NCBI RefSeq assembly: GCF_029227915.1
Contig: NC_079881.1
Location: forward strand, 6,510,001 to 6,574,000
Length of the DNA stretch: 64,000 nucleotides
DNA from: Hydractinia symbiolongicarpus
Lineage: Eukaryota > Cnidaria > Hydrozoa > Anthoathecata > Hydractiniidae
Direction of reading: 5' to 3'
The position numbers were made by a program, and so were the translations under genes. The notes beneath the pieces were generated by a model. That model was not told the origin of the DNA. It searched no databases and saw only the letters and a program-made list of their open reading frames with translations. Below are positions 15,001 through 25,798 of the stretch, one piece after another (within the stretch, counting starts at the first letter, position 1; the number at the start of each line of letters is the position of its first letter).

Positions 15001-15164
15001 CACCACCGCAGAGACAGGACAGAAGTCCCGACCCACGCTATCCACCTGAACCTGAGTTTTCACCGCGTGGAAATTTCTCTCCTCCACAAAATTCTCGATT
15101 CGATGACGAGTACCTCGACGAGGATGAGTTGGATGGTTACGAGCCAGAGTTGTCTTTGGTTTAA
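1..15164 (+). CDS. sdk: Sidekick-like cell adhesion protein, 3' part (FN3 array, TM, PDZ ligand)
   Basis: Type I membrane adhesion protein; Sidekicks mediate homophilic cell-cell contact. Exons by hand: <1-223, 824-939, 1666-1864, 2889-3000, 3412-3590, 3712-4032, 4530-4600, 4686-4923, 5122-5237, 5890-6076, 6668-6964, 8564-8884, 9183-9253, 9544-9766, 10138-10253, 10496-10739, 11066-11350, 11540-11665, 12859-13038, 13339-13473, 13678-13846, 13934-14194, 14381-15164. All have GT/AG borders and join in one frame (1657 codons plus stop). Twelve FN3 domains (first partial) run without an Ig interruption; inter-domain introns are phase 1, and several domains are split internally. A helix (VWFIFLLIIIALLLIIIIVV, about 13375-13440) precedes a proline-rich tail with PPPY and PPAY, ending ELSLV, a class I PDZ ligand. 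Vertebrate Sidekicks have 6 Ig + 13 FN3 + TM + PDZ ligand, so the Ig part should lie left of the window. DSCAM and LAR-type phosphatases fit less well: no Ig between FN3s and no phosphatase domain. Confidence 0.82.
985..1175 (-). mobile_element. 3' end fragment of a non-LTR retrotransposon (LINE)
   Basis: Lies in the sdk intron 940-1665. Read on the minus strand it begins with a GGRPSKL-like segment, resembling the GRPRxxW C-terminal motif common in LINE ORF2 proteins, continues with stop-broken text, and ends at a short CAT/ATG-rich simple repeat (near 990-1010). The coding sense is broken, so this is a dead 5'-truncated copy. Family cannot be assigned by eye. Confidence 0.35.
6190..6453. 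repeat. Intronic tandem duplication (two ~90-110 bp copies)
   Basis: In the sdk intron 6077-6667, the block 6212-6300 is repeated at 6365-6453 with about 15 % differences. Both begin GAATTTTAAAAAG and end with GCTGAAAGTGTTG plus a short tail. The similarity extends weakly about 20 bp to the left. Two copies are separated by about 64 bp. No coding sense. Confidence 0.75.
7540..8239 (-). mobile_element. Concatemer of short non-autonomous Helitrons in an sdk intron
   Basis: On the minus strand three abutting units are bounded by TC at the 5' end and CTAG at the 3' end: 7766-7882, 7883-8062 and 8063-8239. A fourth unit left of 7766 is truncated (start approximate). Each CTAG is directly followed (minus strand) by the TC of the next unit, as in TCTTTTTAATAATACCCG. 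Near each 3' end is a palindrome of the form CCCGTGGAAAAATCCACGGG (first copy has one change). These are the signatures of Helitrons (5'-TC, hairpin, CTRR-3'). Internal sequence is shared but diverged (for example CCCGTTGCAACAAA, repeated), so the array is old. No Rep/helicase coding. Confidence 0.75.
9899..10090. repeat. Degenerate GTGATGTGA-rich minisatellite
   Basis: In the sdk intron 9767-10137. The plus strand is nearly free of C runs and is built of variants of a roughly 10-bp word such as GTGATGTGAG, GTGCAAAGT and GTGTGATGTG. Its purine-plus-T skew generates long His/Thr-rich open frames on the minus strand, which are artefacts. It stops about 40 bp before the acceptor at 10136-10137. 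Confidence 0.75.
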
Positions 15165-15480
15165 ACATTATAACAGCCTTTGGTCGTGCTGCATAATGTT
15201 TCTCACTCCTAAACCATGCTCACACGTACTGTAATACAAAAGCGACGCCTGTCTGTATTTGGAAAGAAAAGAAAAAACATTTTCTAGCTATCAGGCTTTG
15301 CACATGTGTTTTATTTAGGCTTGATATTATTTGACTTTGGCGAGTTTGTACAACATAAGTAGCGATCACGATGATGCAACTTCTATATTTAATGAAAGTG
15401 TTTACGACTTCTACTTTAGCCACGTTTCTTTAGTAAGCATCCTATATTTAAATGATAAAAAACTGTCTTGAAGATTTGAT

Positions 15481-15486
15481 AATAAA
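15481..15486 (+). terminator. Likely polyadenylation signal of sdk (AATAAA)
   Basis: First AATAAA in the sense strand downstream of the sdk stop codon (stop 15162-15164), implying a 3' UTR of roughly 340 bases. Assignment rests only on the hexamer and its distance; no downstream GU-rich element was weighed. Confidence 0.4.
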
Positions 15487-17625
15487 AATAATATGTTAGT
15501 ATGTCGCCACATATTTCGTTCACCTTATTTTAACTCTGTTTACACTGTGAGAAAGTTTTTTAATTTCGCTCTGTTTACATTGTGAGGGAGTTTGTTTTTA
15601 TTTAAACAAGCTATGGCTTTATTTTATTTAACGCAACTCAAAATATTCTCTTTTTTATTGTATAAAACGCAAACTTTTTTTTATTGACAGCGCAAATTGG
15701 GGTAGGTTATGAACCGCTTTGACTCTTCGCATAGAAGACCTCTTGGCTTTTGCTGTGTCGTGTCTTTGTTAAGGTATCCACCCAAAGTAAATTTAAGCTG
15801 AAAATTTTGAAAATGAACACCGGGTAAAAAAAAAGCTTCGTCATGCGTTTCCAAGATTCTATTCCATTTGCGTGTCTAAAGGTAATAATTCGGTACCACA
15901 TAATTATTTTATTGATTATATTATACATAGGTTTGTTAATTATAAAAAATTGTTTTTTGCATTTTTTGATGATTATAATATTTTTCTCAATGTATATATC
16001 TTATTTTTATATCTGATTATTTTTTTTGTTGGTTTGTTTATTAATATAAATTGTTGCTTTTTCTATAATTTTTCGACAAAACCTGTTTCGCACGTACCAC
16101 GACAAATTTTGCTTTGTTGCTTTGTGACGTGTGTTTTGAAGGAAAGTAAGTCAGGAATTTTATTTTTATTGTTACCATTGCAAGGGAGGTGTAAAGCAGT
16201 GTTTTTTTCTCTTTCATGGGCTTTCGAGTTTAAATGATCTTGCTTTTGAAATAAACTTTTCTATAAAAAGATTTAATTTTTTTTTATAAAAGTTTTATTT
16301 TAGCTTTTTCGTCATCCATAAAATTGACACCTTTGTTCACTAACCATTTGACTCTGCATTTGCTCGATTAGGCAACTTAATTTTATCCAAACACAGCGCA
16401 TGTACATTGTAAATTTACTGCTTACATTTTTATGGGTGATGGCAATGTGATGTACGTACTATGATTTTTCATTAAAAAAAATTCCATGGTTATTATTTTT
16501 TGTATTCGTCATATTACTACTTTTCTCATTTACTTTTTTTTATTATGCAGTTATAATATTTTCTTAGTAACTAGTTTATTTTATATCACAATTCCCATTT
16601 CAGTTTCTTTCAGTTTTATATTAACATTACAGCAACTTTGCAACGATTACCTGTTCTAATACTCTTAGAAATACCGAAAAGGAGATTGGAATCGAAGTTG
16701 TTTTGATCGTAATGTAGCTAGTCAGATATAATTTTCGTTTTCAAAGCGGAAGACAATATAGTCAGTGCATAAAAAATATATATTATCTAGTTTTTGAGAA
16801 AGTTTATATAGTGTAAAAATGTTTTATGAATCTATACTTTTTAGTCATTGGTTGCATGGTGTTTGGAACCATGACAATCGAACGCTGTGATGATATAAAC
16901 AGGTAGGTTTACCTTCTGGTAAAGGTTTCTGGTCCAAAGGATAAAAAGTTTTGTACAGCCGACATTGTCACCAAACCACCTGCTTTTATTCTTCTATATT
17001 TTTCTCTAACTCAGTTTTTGTAAGTTAGTTTACATAAAGACATCAAGTTCTTTTCTTAGTTTGTTTGTGTAACAATTTTCGCATATGGTCTATGTAAACG
17101 TTGCAACTGAAGAAGCCTTATGGCATTAATTCCTGCAAAAGACGCGTGCAAAAATCTATGTTGATATATTAGATACCACAAAGACCAACCTAGTGACCAT
17201 GTTCCCTTTTGTTTTTCTTTTTATCGTTTTTTGACTGCATTTCCCGCATGCGCTAATTAAAAACTCTTGACTTGTTTACACTATAGGGGAAAATGTAGTC
17301 GAATGAAAAAAAAACCTTGTTAGTTATGCGAACTTAAAATATTCACATTAAGACAAAATTAATGTTACAAGCAGAGAAAACGGCATTTTTGTTGTTGTTT
17401 TTTGAGAGTACAAATAATGCTAATTTTAATGAAGGCTAAAAAAGCTAGAGTTAGCATTTTTAAATTCAGGGTGAGGTCGTTTACTTTATTTTGTGTAATT
17501 CTTAAGGAGATTTTTCAAAGAATGATATGTGTGAACACGTTTCCTTGCGTCTATAGAATTAGAAACGTAACAGTGCTGATGTTATTTCTCAACCATTACA
17601 CTACACCAATAATCTTTCTCTTTAG
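15487..17625. other. Intergenic, AT-rich, no gene recognised
   Basis: About 2.1 kb between sdk and a LINE fragment. Homopolymer T/A runs dominate. An open frame at 15872-16237 consists largely of F, I, Y and L codons expected from AT-rich DNA and shows no domain. A small inverted repeat CATGGT/ACCATG lies near 16855. Nothing else is supportable. Confidence 0.6.
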
Positions 17626-18166
17626 ACAAGCACAGTACCACATGCTTGGAAAGAAGCAAAGGTTGTTCCAGAAAATTACCGACCCGTATCTGTACTACCG
17701 ATTTTATCAAAACTTCTTTAAAAGGCAGTGTGTACGCAATTGACAAATTTCCTTGAAAGTAACAATCTTTTAAGTGATTGTCAGTTTGGATATCGGGAAA
17801 ACAGATCCACCGACTTGGCTACTTCTTCTCTCATTAGCAACATTCGAATGAGTGCAGAAGCTAGAATGTTGACCGGTGCAATATTTCTAGACTTAAGTAA
17901 AGCTTTTGATACTATAAATCACGATTTTATTAATAAAAAGCTTGCTTCGTATGGTGTTTTAGACATGGAGTTGAGATGGTTTACCGACTACTTCTTTTGT
18001 CGATCGCAGTGTTCACCAAAATCTAATGTTTATAGTGGAGTTCCTCAGGGTTTAATATTAGGACCGTTGATCTTCCTAATATTTTTTAACAACTATCGAA
18101 GGCAAAATGTATTCAGTATGCTGACGATACCATGGTGTATTTCTCTAGCTCCAACTTTAATGAAAT
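17626..18166 (+). pseudogene. Broken LINE reverse transcriptase
   Basis: Fragment of a non-LTR retrotransposon RT. In order: a YRPVSVLPILSKLL segment followed by an in-frame stop (near 17720); GYRENRSTDLA; LDLSKAFDTINHDF, which holds the motif A aspartate; and GVPQGLILGPLIF, matching the usual GVPQGS-LGP motif B. The catalytic YADD (18117-18128) is in a different frame, so a frameshift lies between about 18085 and 18115. A deletion between the VVP and ENYRP segments is also suggested. The fragment runs into an (AAT)n tract. Looks like the Jockey/CR1/Rex-type clade; the exact family is uncertain. Not functional. Confidence 0.85.
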
Positions 18167-18168
18167 CG

Positions 18169-18254
<86 letters not shown>
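18169..18254. repeat. (AAT)n microsatellite
   Basis: About 86 bp of uninterrupted AAT directly after the LINE RT fragment. It sits in the middle of where the RT should continue, so it probably expanded inside the dead element rather than being its natural tail. It creates a poly-Ile open frame that is an artefact. Confidence 0.95.
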
Positions 18255-18255
<1 letters not shown>

Positions 18256-18716
18256 TTAACGCATCATATTAAAATATTTGAATTGCACGAACATGCGAAA
18301 TACTGTTTACTTGCGTGTTTTTCTATTTGGATATCCATCTTTAACTTTAAAAAAAGGAATCGTGACACAATATCCATAATCATTGAATTTTTTTTCTGCA
18401 CTAAAGAAGTCTCTGCACTTGGATTTAAAAAATGAAGCTTTTATAGAATTTAGGGGTTCTGTTAGTTCTGGTGTAATGTTTAGAAAAAATGATATGAGTC
18501 CTCTTTAACTCCCCTACTGAAGAGAATGTTTTAAAAGCATGGCAATGTCATCCTTTTTTATTACGAATTTTTTTAATCATTTATTAAAACCTCAGTGTTG
18601 ACTACTGTACAATCTATTCTAACAATATTGAAATTAGCACATTAATAAAACATCAATTGAAGGAATTTTCTAAAGAAAAAAATCAAATTTTAAAGAAAAA
18701 CTAACGCTGGATAAAA

Positions 18717-21700
18717 ATGGAAAGTCCTGCAATTTCACGGAGTGTGCGTCCAATGATTCGACGTTTGACCATATCTGGTGAAAGTAGCGAGCCAATCAAT
18801 GTCAATTTTGAAGATGTGTCGGCTGCTGCATATCGCATTAAGAACGGGATAAGAAGAACACCATGCGAGGTAAGCCTGCAGTTATTCTGAAAGGGTTGTG
18901 TCTTTCTGCATAACGGTTTTTGCAAGCCAGATAAAGTTGTGTTACTTTTTTACGATAGTTCAAGCTTGAAGAAGTTTCAACTGAGTCTTATGTCTTGCTC
19001 TTTGTAAACAATTGATTTTTTGCACTTTGCCCCATTTTTGTTTAGCTGCTTAGGTAATTTTGGGCTCCTGTGTAAATTGGTTGATAAAAAAAGATTGTAT
19101 ATATGCGTCATATTTTTATAGTGACAAACCATAAACCATATTTCAAACCATATAGTGTTTTTCGTTCAGATATCTCCACGTTTATCGTCCATGTTTGATA
19201 TGCAAGTATATGTTAAAAGAGATTACATGCAAGTTACAGGAAGGTATGATGTTTGTTTGTTTGTTTGTTTGTTTGTTTGTTTGTTTGTTTGTTTGTTTGT
19301 TTGTTTGTTTAAATTTGTCACTATGACAAATTATTAGAGAAGTTATGTTCAAATTCTTTTTCATCTTAGTTTTAAAGAAAGAGGAGCAAGAAATACGCTA
19401 CTTATGCTGACAAAGGTGTTATATCTACCAGCTTAAATTCATTTTCCCACCATCATAAATTGTTTTTGCTTAAAATGTTTTGAATGGCTGCGAAATGGGC
19501 TGTTGAATTTTACTTTGGTGGCTTATACTATATGCTAAGTTATTCTAACACAGTACAGGAGGGAGAGCAGCCTGCACATAACTATTAGTGGCCTGTTAAA
19601 AATGCGAAAAAAAGTTTCACCGTAAAAGAATTTTAGGTCTTTATTGCTTATAATAAAAAACACTCAGCGTACCACTTGACGCTGTCAGAGAAGTATTGAT
19701 CATTTCGACCCTTTTGGAAGGGAATGCGAAATGTAAAGTTTATTATCCTGTGTAGTTAACATAAAACAAAACAATCAAAAAACTTTTTTTTGCAGCATCA
19801 GCAAGAATTAGGAGTGATTGCAGCATCCGCTGGTAATCATGCATTAGCATTGGCGTACCATGGTCAAACCTTAAAAATTCCTGTCACTGTTTGCATGCCG
19901 ATGAATGCACCGATCATGAAGATATCACAATGTCGAAAGTACGGTGCGACTGTCCATGTCATTGGAAATGATATTATGGAGGTATGAATAAGCAGCTGTC
20001 TAATGAAGACAGTTGCAGGATTCGCTTTTTTGTGAAGATACGAGTGGTCGCACTGCACAAAAAATTACAGAATAGTGATTGCTATGTTTTTAGGCACATT
20101 CTGACCTATCAAAAAATTTATGTTTCGTGATTTTATTACTATTGAGAACTATCGCGTTGTTCCTTATTGCTTGTAATTATTAATTTATTAAATATATGTG
20201 CATGATATACATTTTAGTAAAATCAACTACTCTCTGTGTTTGAAATTAAGCGTTAAAATATGGAAAAATGATGGCAATTGGGTAGTTTTATCCATTTATT
20301 ATTTAATTTTAGGCTAAAAATCACGCTATGAAGATTGCGCGAGAAGATGGTTTAGCTTACATAAATGGGTGACTCTTTTTCTCTTTTTGTTACATGTTTT
20401 GTTCTACGTCACTGAACGATAACCAATCAGATATCTCCAGTAATTTTCTTCACAAATAGATATCGAACCGATCACAATATGTATGTTTAGATACGATCAC
20501 CCACATATTCTAGCTGGTCAAGGTACTTGCGGGTTGGAAATAGCTGAGCAAGTTGATAACATCGATGCTGTTGTTATTCCAGTGGGCGGGGCTGGACTAA
20601 TAGCCGGGTGTGCAGTGGCGCTGAAGGCGTTACAACCTAATTTAAAAATTATTGTAAGTCGGCTTTTTCTGAGTGTCGAGCGTGATACCTTAAGAACATA
20701 AATTATTGCGAAGATAAATTATTGTGTCATAAATTATTGTGTCATAAATTATTCCAGACATGAATTATTGCGTCATAAATTATTCCACACATAAATTATT
20801 GCTGTTTTCTCAGTAATTTATGTCTGCAATGAATCTAACTTCGCGAATCGCAATAATTAATGTCGCAAAACGTCGTAAAAAAAAAAGTAATCCATACAAA
20901 CAAATTTCGATGTTAGCAAAAAATGCAGGGGTAAGTAAAACACCTCTGAAAATGTTGATAAAAAATTTCTGCCGCAAAATCATCAAATTATTGTCAAAGC
21001 GCAATAATTTGACCTAATATTAAAAAACCTAATATTTTTGTCGATATCATTAGTTCGAATTGTTTCGTACAAGCACATAACAGAGGAGGGTGTTATGACA
21101 AGCAACAAATCTAGAATTTTGGCAGGAAACACAAAAGGACATGTCATCAACACTTTCAAGAATGATATTTAAAAACTTGACCTTTTTAGGCTGTTGAAAG
21201 CGACAGATGTGCCAGTTTTAAAGCCGCCATGGATGCTGGCGGACCAGTGCAAATTTTAGCAGATCAGTCTTTGACATTAGCTGATGGTAATATACTTTTA
21301 TTTCTAGTTGTATATTTACCCTTTTTACATATTTATATATTTATATATAAATATTTTTTCGCGACTGTTTATGCAAATTGTACACCATCAATAAACGAGC
21401 GATCTTCCACTTTCTTTATTCGTTCTACTTATCCACTATTTCGTGCAGGTTTATGTGTTGCAAAAGTTGGTAATAACGCCTTCTTCACCGCCCGACCTTA
21501 CATCGATAAATTGGTGCAAGTTGAGTAAGTGAATGATTTTGGGACTTTCTCTGTTTTATATATTGTTATTTATTTGTTTGTGTGTGTGTGTTTTTGAAAG
21601 GATTTTGCGTGGTGTGATAAAAAGGTAATTGAATCAGGGATTTCATTTGATGTCATTTTTGTACAGCCAAATGCTTCTTAATTTTTCCTTTCTGTTACAC

Positions 21701-24700
21701 TGTTGCAGCTTAGACTTTTTTCAACTTAAGAAGTTTTAAGATTTTCATATTTTTTTTTTTTGGCAATTTTAATTTACTTCAGGCCTGTTTATTGAGATAA
21801 ATAACCTTTAATTGAACTTGCTCATATAGCAGAGGCTGGTCATTATTTTTGTCAATTGCAAAAAAGAAAATTTGACAAGGAAAACTAAGGCAGAAGAAAA
21901 GAAAAAATCCTTTTTGATTTTTCCTAAAAGTTTCGCGAGGATAATTTAGCAAATAAGTTATTTCTTTATATTTTGTAGTGAGGCATACATTGCCATGGCT
22001 GTCCTTCGCTTGGTAGAAGAAGAAAAATGTGTGGTTGAGGGTGCAGGAGCCACTGGGCTAGCTGCAGTTATTGGTGGAAAGCTGCCTGAACTGAAAGGGA
22101 AAAGGTAAATGTCAAACAAATTGCTTAAATTAACTGCGTTATTACTTTTAAAGCTAAACGAAAATAGATCAAGTCGAGATAATAAACGAACACATGCCGG
22201 GTTGAAATAATAAACGAACGCATACCGAGTCGAGATAATAAACGAACACATATCGAGTCGAGAAAATAAAAGATCGCATATCAAGTCGAGATAATAAACG
22301 AACACATATCGGCTCGAGATAATTAATGGACACATATCGAGTCGAGATAATAAACAAACATATATCAAGTTAAAATCTCCTCTTTTTGGCTTAGTCAGCA
22401 AAGAGAGCTTGCTAGGTGATGCACGATGTCCGAAGCAACAACAAACATGTGAAATTCCCTTCCAACCAACAAAATGGCAAAAATTGTTAACTGTAAAATT
22501 TTATTTCAATGTATCCAAGTTTTGCGCGCAATTATTTCCTCTCAGAGCAGCTACGTGATGCGCGAAATAAAATTGCGCGAGCCTAATAATGATCTTAGTC
22601 GGCCATTTGACAGTTTTTACTTTTCTCAAAGGTTTTTTCTTTTTGTTTGAATGTCATCACCAAATTATATCCCGTATCCACCAGTATGCGCAAATAGAAA
22701 ATTACAAAAAAGGATAAAAATAAATGCGCTTAATAATGTTAATAATGTGTTTAATTTACAAGTGTGGGACAAATAAATGAGTGTTTACAAGCAAATGGAA
22801 AAGTACTTTGTGAATAAAAGATTCATTCAATCACAATTATATATATATTCATAACTTTGTGCGTACAATTGAGAGCTTCATATATTCTTGCAAATATTTC
22901 CACACATACAAACCCATTACTGTGTGATATAACCTTACCTTTCAGAGTGGTGTTTCCATTATGTGGAGGTAACATAGATTCCACTGTACTTGGCAGAGTG
23001 ATAGATCGTGGCTTAGCTGCTGATGGTCGATTGATACGATTCGCTGTGGTGATTTCTGATCGACCGGGTGGTCTTGCTGAATTAACTAAACTGCTCGCTG
23101 ATATGTGTGTCAGGTAGAGTTATCTCTAAAAATGTTACTATAGGATGTAAACAGGACCTTACAGGAGAGAATTTTACGTCAAGTTTATTTATAGGAGAAA
23201 AAATAATCCTGACATTTTCGACGTTGTGGAAATATTTTTTATGGTTTGTCTGTTTGTTTTTTGTTGTGTTTTTGTTTGTTGTTTTGTTTGTTTGTTTGTT
23301 TGTTTGTTTGTTTGTTTGTTTGTTTGTTTGTTTGTTTTGTCTGTTTTATAAATAACTGCGTTGAAATTATTTTTAGCATCAAAGATATATTTCACGAAAG
23401 GGCGTGGTTGAAAACAAGTGTGTTTACGGTCAAGGTAATATCTACCTAACGAATTATTTGCTTTTCTAATCCATTTTTTCACACTGTTATACAGCATTCA
23501 AACAAATCAACATAGCTTCTTAGCGCTATTGTAAAGTTAGTTGGCCTGTTCAATATCTAAACAGAAATTTATTCAAAAATCGTTATTTTTTAAACTTGTC
23601 ACGTTTTACAACATCGTTTTTATGGTAACTCTTGGAATAAAATTCCCAAAAATATCAATTGATCACTTAAGCATATTGTGGAGCTAAATAGAGAACCTAT
23701 AGATAGAGCAGAACGTTTGATAACTTAGAATTGTGGTTTGGTTTTTCCTGATGTGGTAAACGCCATTAAATTTTAGTAGAATATAATTTAATTTGGTTCT
23801 GAACATTAACGTGACTAACGCGTACACAATGAATTTTTAAAAATTAATGTAATACTTCCAATAAATGCCTTCCTTTTTCTAAACGTCACCCCTCAATTAA
23901 AACTCCTTCTTTTTAATATTTTTTTTAATAAATACCCCCTCTAGACGCACTCTCCAATAAAAACTTTCTTTAGAAAGACACTTTGTCGAAACTTAATGCA
24001 AATGTTAAATTTCATCGATAATAATTTTCATAAACCTGTTCCAAATATCGCAAACACATATAGTCGACGTTGCACCAGGACGAAATGCGAGTTTTTTTCC
24101 CATGGTTATCAGCATTCGCAGTCTTGAGTATATAAGCTTAAACCTGTTGTTGCCTTATATCCTAACTACTATGGACAACAGGCTGTGCGGCTTGTAAGCC
24201 GTCCCAGAGAAAGAAAAAAAAACGCGCATTACAATTTCGCAAGTCGACTATTTCCTAATTGATTAGAAATCCCCGATCGAGTCGGGTACACGGCCCCTTG
24301 AAAATCCGAGTTGCAAAAGCTCCCTAATATAATCCCCGTTCCCGGTAAAATAAAATTGCGCAATGCATTGTGGTAGTTGTATTAATTGCAACAGCGTAAA
24401 ACCGAAGAGAAAATCTGGTAGTCTCGCATGTCGGCAATATCTACCTCAGAAAGGAGCTTTAAAAAGATTTTTTCTTATTCTTCAAAACAATGCATAAACA
24501 TGTTTCTGCTGGGAAAAAATGGTATTATAAACGAATCAGAAAGTAGTAAAAATGTTGGAATATTGTGTGCCGAGATGTTTTAATAACACTAAGCGAATTA
24601 CAGAGCTTTTATTTTTATATTATTCCTAAAATAAAGAACTTGCGAAAGCTGTGTCTGTCTAATATAAGTCGTGAAGATTTTAAACTGAACAGTTCCCATG

Positions 24701-25798
24701 GAGTTCACTCAGCCTATTTTGAGGAAGGAAAGAAAACCTATATAAACAATATGCCTACAATAGTACCAAAGCTTCAAGCCAAAACTCCCTTAAAGGCAGG
24801 AAGTACTCGCACAAGTATAGGCATACTACCATACATGATATCACCCATTCGATGTTTATATACTAAAAATTGTTGTCCAAGGAATAAATAAAGTAGATGA
24901 CAAAGCCACGGAGATAGAACTTTTGAAAGCTAAACTTAGGAAAATAACACATCAAAGAAGATGATATGGAAAAAACATTTGGATGAAAAAATATCATTTC
25001 TAGAAGAAAATTTACATCTTGCAAATAAAATTTCACCACTTTTGGTTTAAGTGCATATAGACGTCATAATGCTCGTTTCATGGAAGCAGCGACATAACAT
25101 TTTCTACAAACAGTACGAAATTAGCTTTCATACGAATTTTCTTAACATAATTCTTCTTTAATAGCTGGTAACCTTGAATTTTGTGCTTTGTTTACTGTTA
25201 AGTTCCATCGATAAGACAGTATTTGATCAGTTTGTGTTACAATGCGGTCACGAAAGTAAGATATCTCCACCATGCAATGATTTCACTGCTGATATTTTCT
25301 TCTTTGTCAACAAGCACTTCTTCCTTAAGCCCTGACAATGAGCTTTCATAGAAGCTAGGGTTAAGATTTGTTGTCCATTGATTTGCTTTTCCAATCATTT
25401 CTATCGCAATATTTAACATTTCAAAACTGACCTTCACAAGTCAGCTACACTAAAATGGTTTGTTTTGCTTTGCGATAAATACAATTACCACAACGCATTG
25501 CGCGATTTTATTTTGACGGAAACGAGGCATTGACAATATTGATGATAATCAGATAGTATGTACTTTTTAAACACCCACCTTCTTTAAACTCTTCATCAAA
25601 CAGACGTTTACTCGAAACATTAACCGTACAGCGTGAGCATGCAGATCATCTGATGTTGTTTAGATTAAAGTCAATGTTGAAGTTCGTGATTACAACCATG
25701 GTCTCGAATTAAGAAAAGCATTAGAAGAAAGATATGATTACGTCATTTGGGGTTCCGAGGCCGTCAACGACACTGTGCAAGTTAAAGAGAGAAAGTAA
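18717..25798 (+). CDS. Threonine ammonia-lyase (dehydratase)-like PLP enzyme with ACT domain
   Basis: Predicted to deaminate L-threonine/L-serine to 2-oxobutyrate/pyruvate with PLP. Exons: 18717-18869, 19170-19243, 19370-19415, 19796-19981, 20313-20368, 20491-20653, 21190-21286, 21449-21524, 21979-22104, 22946-23113, 23377-23434, 25664-25798. They splice to 445 codons plus stop, every junction in frame with GT/AG. Residues 76-80 are SFKER (PLP lysine K78); ASAGNHA is at 101-107; VGGAGL at 203-208 is the phosphate-binding loop; CGGNID follows at 332-337. From about 356 an ACT domain (FAVVISDRPGGLAEL) occupies the last 90 residues. Length and layout match ACT-containing threonine dehydratases such as TdcB/IlvA relatives and exceed animal serine dehydratase and serine racemase, which lack ACT. 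The start is the first ATG of the opening exon; a non-coding 5' exon is possible. A candidate AATAAA lies at 26072. Confidence 0.88.
19251..19311. repeat. (GTTT)n microsatellite
   Basis: About 60 bp of pure GTTT in the intron 19244-19369 of the threonine dehydratase gene, starting only 7 bp after the donor GT. The same motif recurs at 23271 in another intron of the same gene. Confidence 0.95.
20698..20805. repeat. Tandem ATAAATTATTG-type repeats
   Basis: About six copies of a roughly 15-bp word (CATAAATTATTGTGT and variants ending in CC or GC) in intron 20654-21189. A reverse copy (GTAATTTATGTCTGC) follows at about 20811, so the end could form a hairpin. Confidence 0.75.
21779..21965 (+). 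repeat. Dispersed repeat, copy 1
   Basis: About 185 bp matching 38651-38835 in the same orientation at roughly 80 % by eye. Both begin CAGRCCTRTTTATTGAGATAA and share blocks such as AATTGAACTT and GCAGAAGAAA. This copy ends about 12 bp before the acceptor of the exon at 21979. No ends typical of a known class could be defined. Confidence 0.7.
22171..22376. repeat. 28-bp minisatellite, seven units plus a partial
   Basis: Units of exactly 28 bp start at 22171, 22199, 22227, 22255, 22283, 22311 and 22339, with a partial at 22367. The consensus begins GAGTCGAGATAATAAACGAA and ends CACATATC. Units differ at 0 to about 8 positions. It lies in the intron 22105-22945. It produces a repetitive open frame on the minus strand that should not be annotated as a gene. 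Confidence 0.95.
23271..23337. repeat. (GTTT)n microsatellite
   Basis: GTTT tract, slightly interrupted at its left end, in the intron 23114-23376, about 40 bp before the acceptor. Open frames across it on both strands are artefacts. Confidence 0.95.
24334..25527 (+). mobile_element. Dead P-type DNA transposon with THAP remnant and inverted termini
   Basis: Sits in the last intron (23435-25663) of the threonine dehydratase gene. The left terminus (24334-24386) and the reverse complement of the right terminus (about 25475-25527) match over about 50 bp: both read CCYCGTTYCCG, then AAAATAAAAT, GCGCAATGC and TTGTGGTA. Inside, from 24552, an open frame starts MLEYCVPRCFNN and breaks. A second frame continues LRKLCLSNISREDF then HSAYFEEG, the order expected of a THAP zinc finger, with the final Cys-x2-His degraded. 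A Lys/Glu-rich segment follows to about 25030. P elements and THAP9 encode THAP transposases. The catalytic core is not visible, so the copy is an internally deleted relic. Target-site duplication not resolved. Confidence 0.65.

Noticed and set aside
1-15164. DSCAM, contactin or LAR-type phosphatase as identity of the FN3 protein
   Set aside because: No Ig domain interrupts the FN3 run, there is a TM helix rather than a GPI signal, and the tail has no phosphatase domain.
15872-16237. 121-aa open frame between sdk and the LINE
   Set aside because: AT-rich low-complexity composition (F, I, Y, L), no domain, no splice or start context of note.
18085-18435. Extension of the RT open frame through a long poly-Ile stretch
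   Set aside because: The poly-Ile is the (AAT)n microsatellite; the true RT frame (with YADD) is lost before it.
19155-19364. Frames rich in CLFV or TNKQ
   Set aside because: By-products of the (GTTT)n microsatellite on both strands.
22171-22376. Possible CRISPR-like array
   Set aside because: Units are contiguous 28-bp repeats without unique spacers, in an intron of a eukaryotic gene.
21958-22401. 147-aa minus-strand open frame with repeated SRLDMCSF/YYLD words
   Set aside because: It is the translation of the 28-bp minisatellite and runs antisense over a real exon (21979-22104).
18717-25798. Serine racemase as identity of the PLP enzyme
   Set aside because: Serine racemase shares the PLP core but lacks the C-terminal ACT domain seen here; the VGGAGL/CGGNID order fits threonine dehydratase better.
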